Source: Peptococcaceae bacterium UBA5767 (lineage in GTDB: Bacteria > Bacillota > TC1 > UBA5767). Taken from it: a stretch of DNA of 5,026 nt. Each line of letters starts with the position of its first letter. Positions within the stretch are counted from its first letter, which is position 1. Below, in pieces: positions 4,940 through 5,026 of the stretch. The stretch lies in assembly GCA_002418765.1 (NCBI GenBank), contig DIET01000040.1, positions 14,529 through 19,554 of the forward strand, given 5' to 3'. Below the pieces are notes generated by a model. The model was not told the DNA's origin. It did no database searches and was given only the letters and a program-made list of their open reading frames with translations. The translations under genes and the position numbers were made by a program.

Positions 4940-5026
4940 GGAGAGGTGGCTGAGTCTGGCTGAAGGCGCACGATTGGAAATCGTGTTGACGGTGTGAGCC
5001 GTCACGGGGGTTCGAATCCCCCTCTC
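4940..5026 (+). tRNA. tRNA-Ser(GGA), 3' end cut by window edge
   Basis: A class II tRNA with a long variable arm. The 5' acceptor strand is GGAGAGG (4940-4946). The anticodon stem CACGA/TCGTG (4969-4973/4981-4985) holds the loop TTGGAAA with anticodon GGA (4976-4978), reading UCC and UCU. The variable arm pairs GACGG (4988-4992) with CCGTC (4999-5003). The T stem is GGGGG/CCCCC around TTCGAAT. The 3' acceptor strand is visible only as TCTC, which fits a G-U pair at the base of the acceptor stem. About three acceptor bases, the discriminator and the CCA lie beyond the window. Confidence 0.95.

Noticed and set aside
4625..4963. 112-codon plus-strand frame overlapping pcm and tRNA-Ser
   Set aside because: It is out of frame with pcm, crosses a strong tRNA promoter and enters the tRNA; no support as a gene.

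Overview
The window looks like chromosome of an AT-leaning Gram-positive anaerobe of the Firmicutes, most likely a member of Clostridia. The evidence is strong AGGAGG-type ribosome binding sites, a class B sortase, tandem cyclic di-GMP riboswitches in front of a secreted protein gene, an ECF-type transporter S component, and tRNA genes behind TGn-TATAAT promoters. The species cannot be told from the sequence. I see no insertion sequence, phage gene or CRISPR array.

Left part (1-1980): two nearly identical c-di-GMP-I (GEMM-I) riboswitch aptamers lie in tandem with a 131-base period. They form the leader of a gene for an exported transglutaminase-like protein with a visible Cys-His-Asp triad. 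A convergent gene on the minus strand encodes a membrane-anchored class B-type sortase. The two genes meet at one hairpin with A and T tracts on its two sides, a shared bidirectional terminator. Both products act outside the membrane, so this half is about the cell surface, with c-di-GMP as the signal for at least the transglutaminase-like protein.

Middle (1981-2270): a tRNA-Val(GAC) gene with its own strong promoter and a near-perfect intrinsic terminator.

Right part (2273-4121, minus strand): a tightly packed three-gene operon, transcribed in the order THEP1-like P-loop NTPase, class I SAM-dependent methyltransferase, and six-helix membrane protein resembling an ECF S component. Spacings are 5 and 20 bases. 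The set suggests uptake and modification of a small molecule, but the substrate cannot be read from the sequence. A 26-bp dyad with an 8-bp palindromic core covers the predicted -10 and start region of this operon and looks like a repressor operator.

End (4224-5026, plus strand): pcm, for protein-L-isoaspartate O-methyltransferase, is divergent from the operon. It is followed by a tRNA-Ser(GGA) gene cut by the window edge. The two tRNA promoters share a 13-base block around the -35 box.

The observations most worth following are the tandem riboswitch, where all six differences between the copies are structurally interpretable, and the NTPase/methyltransferase/S-component operon with its operator-like palindrome.
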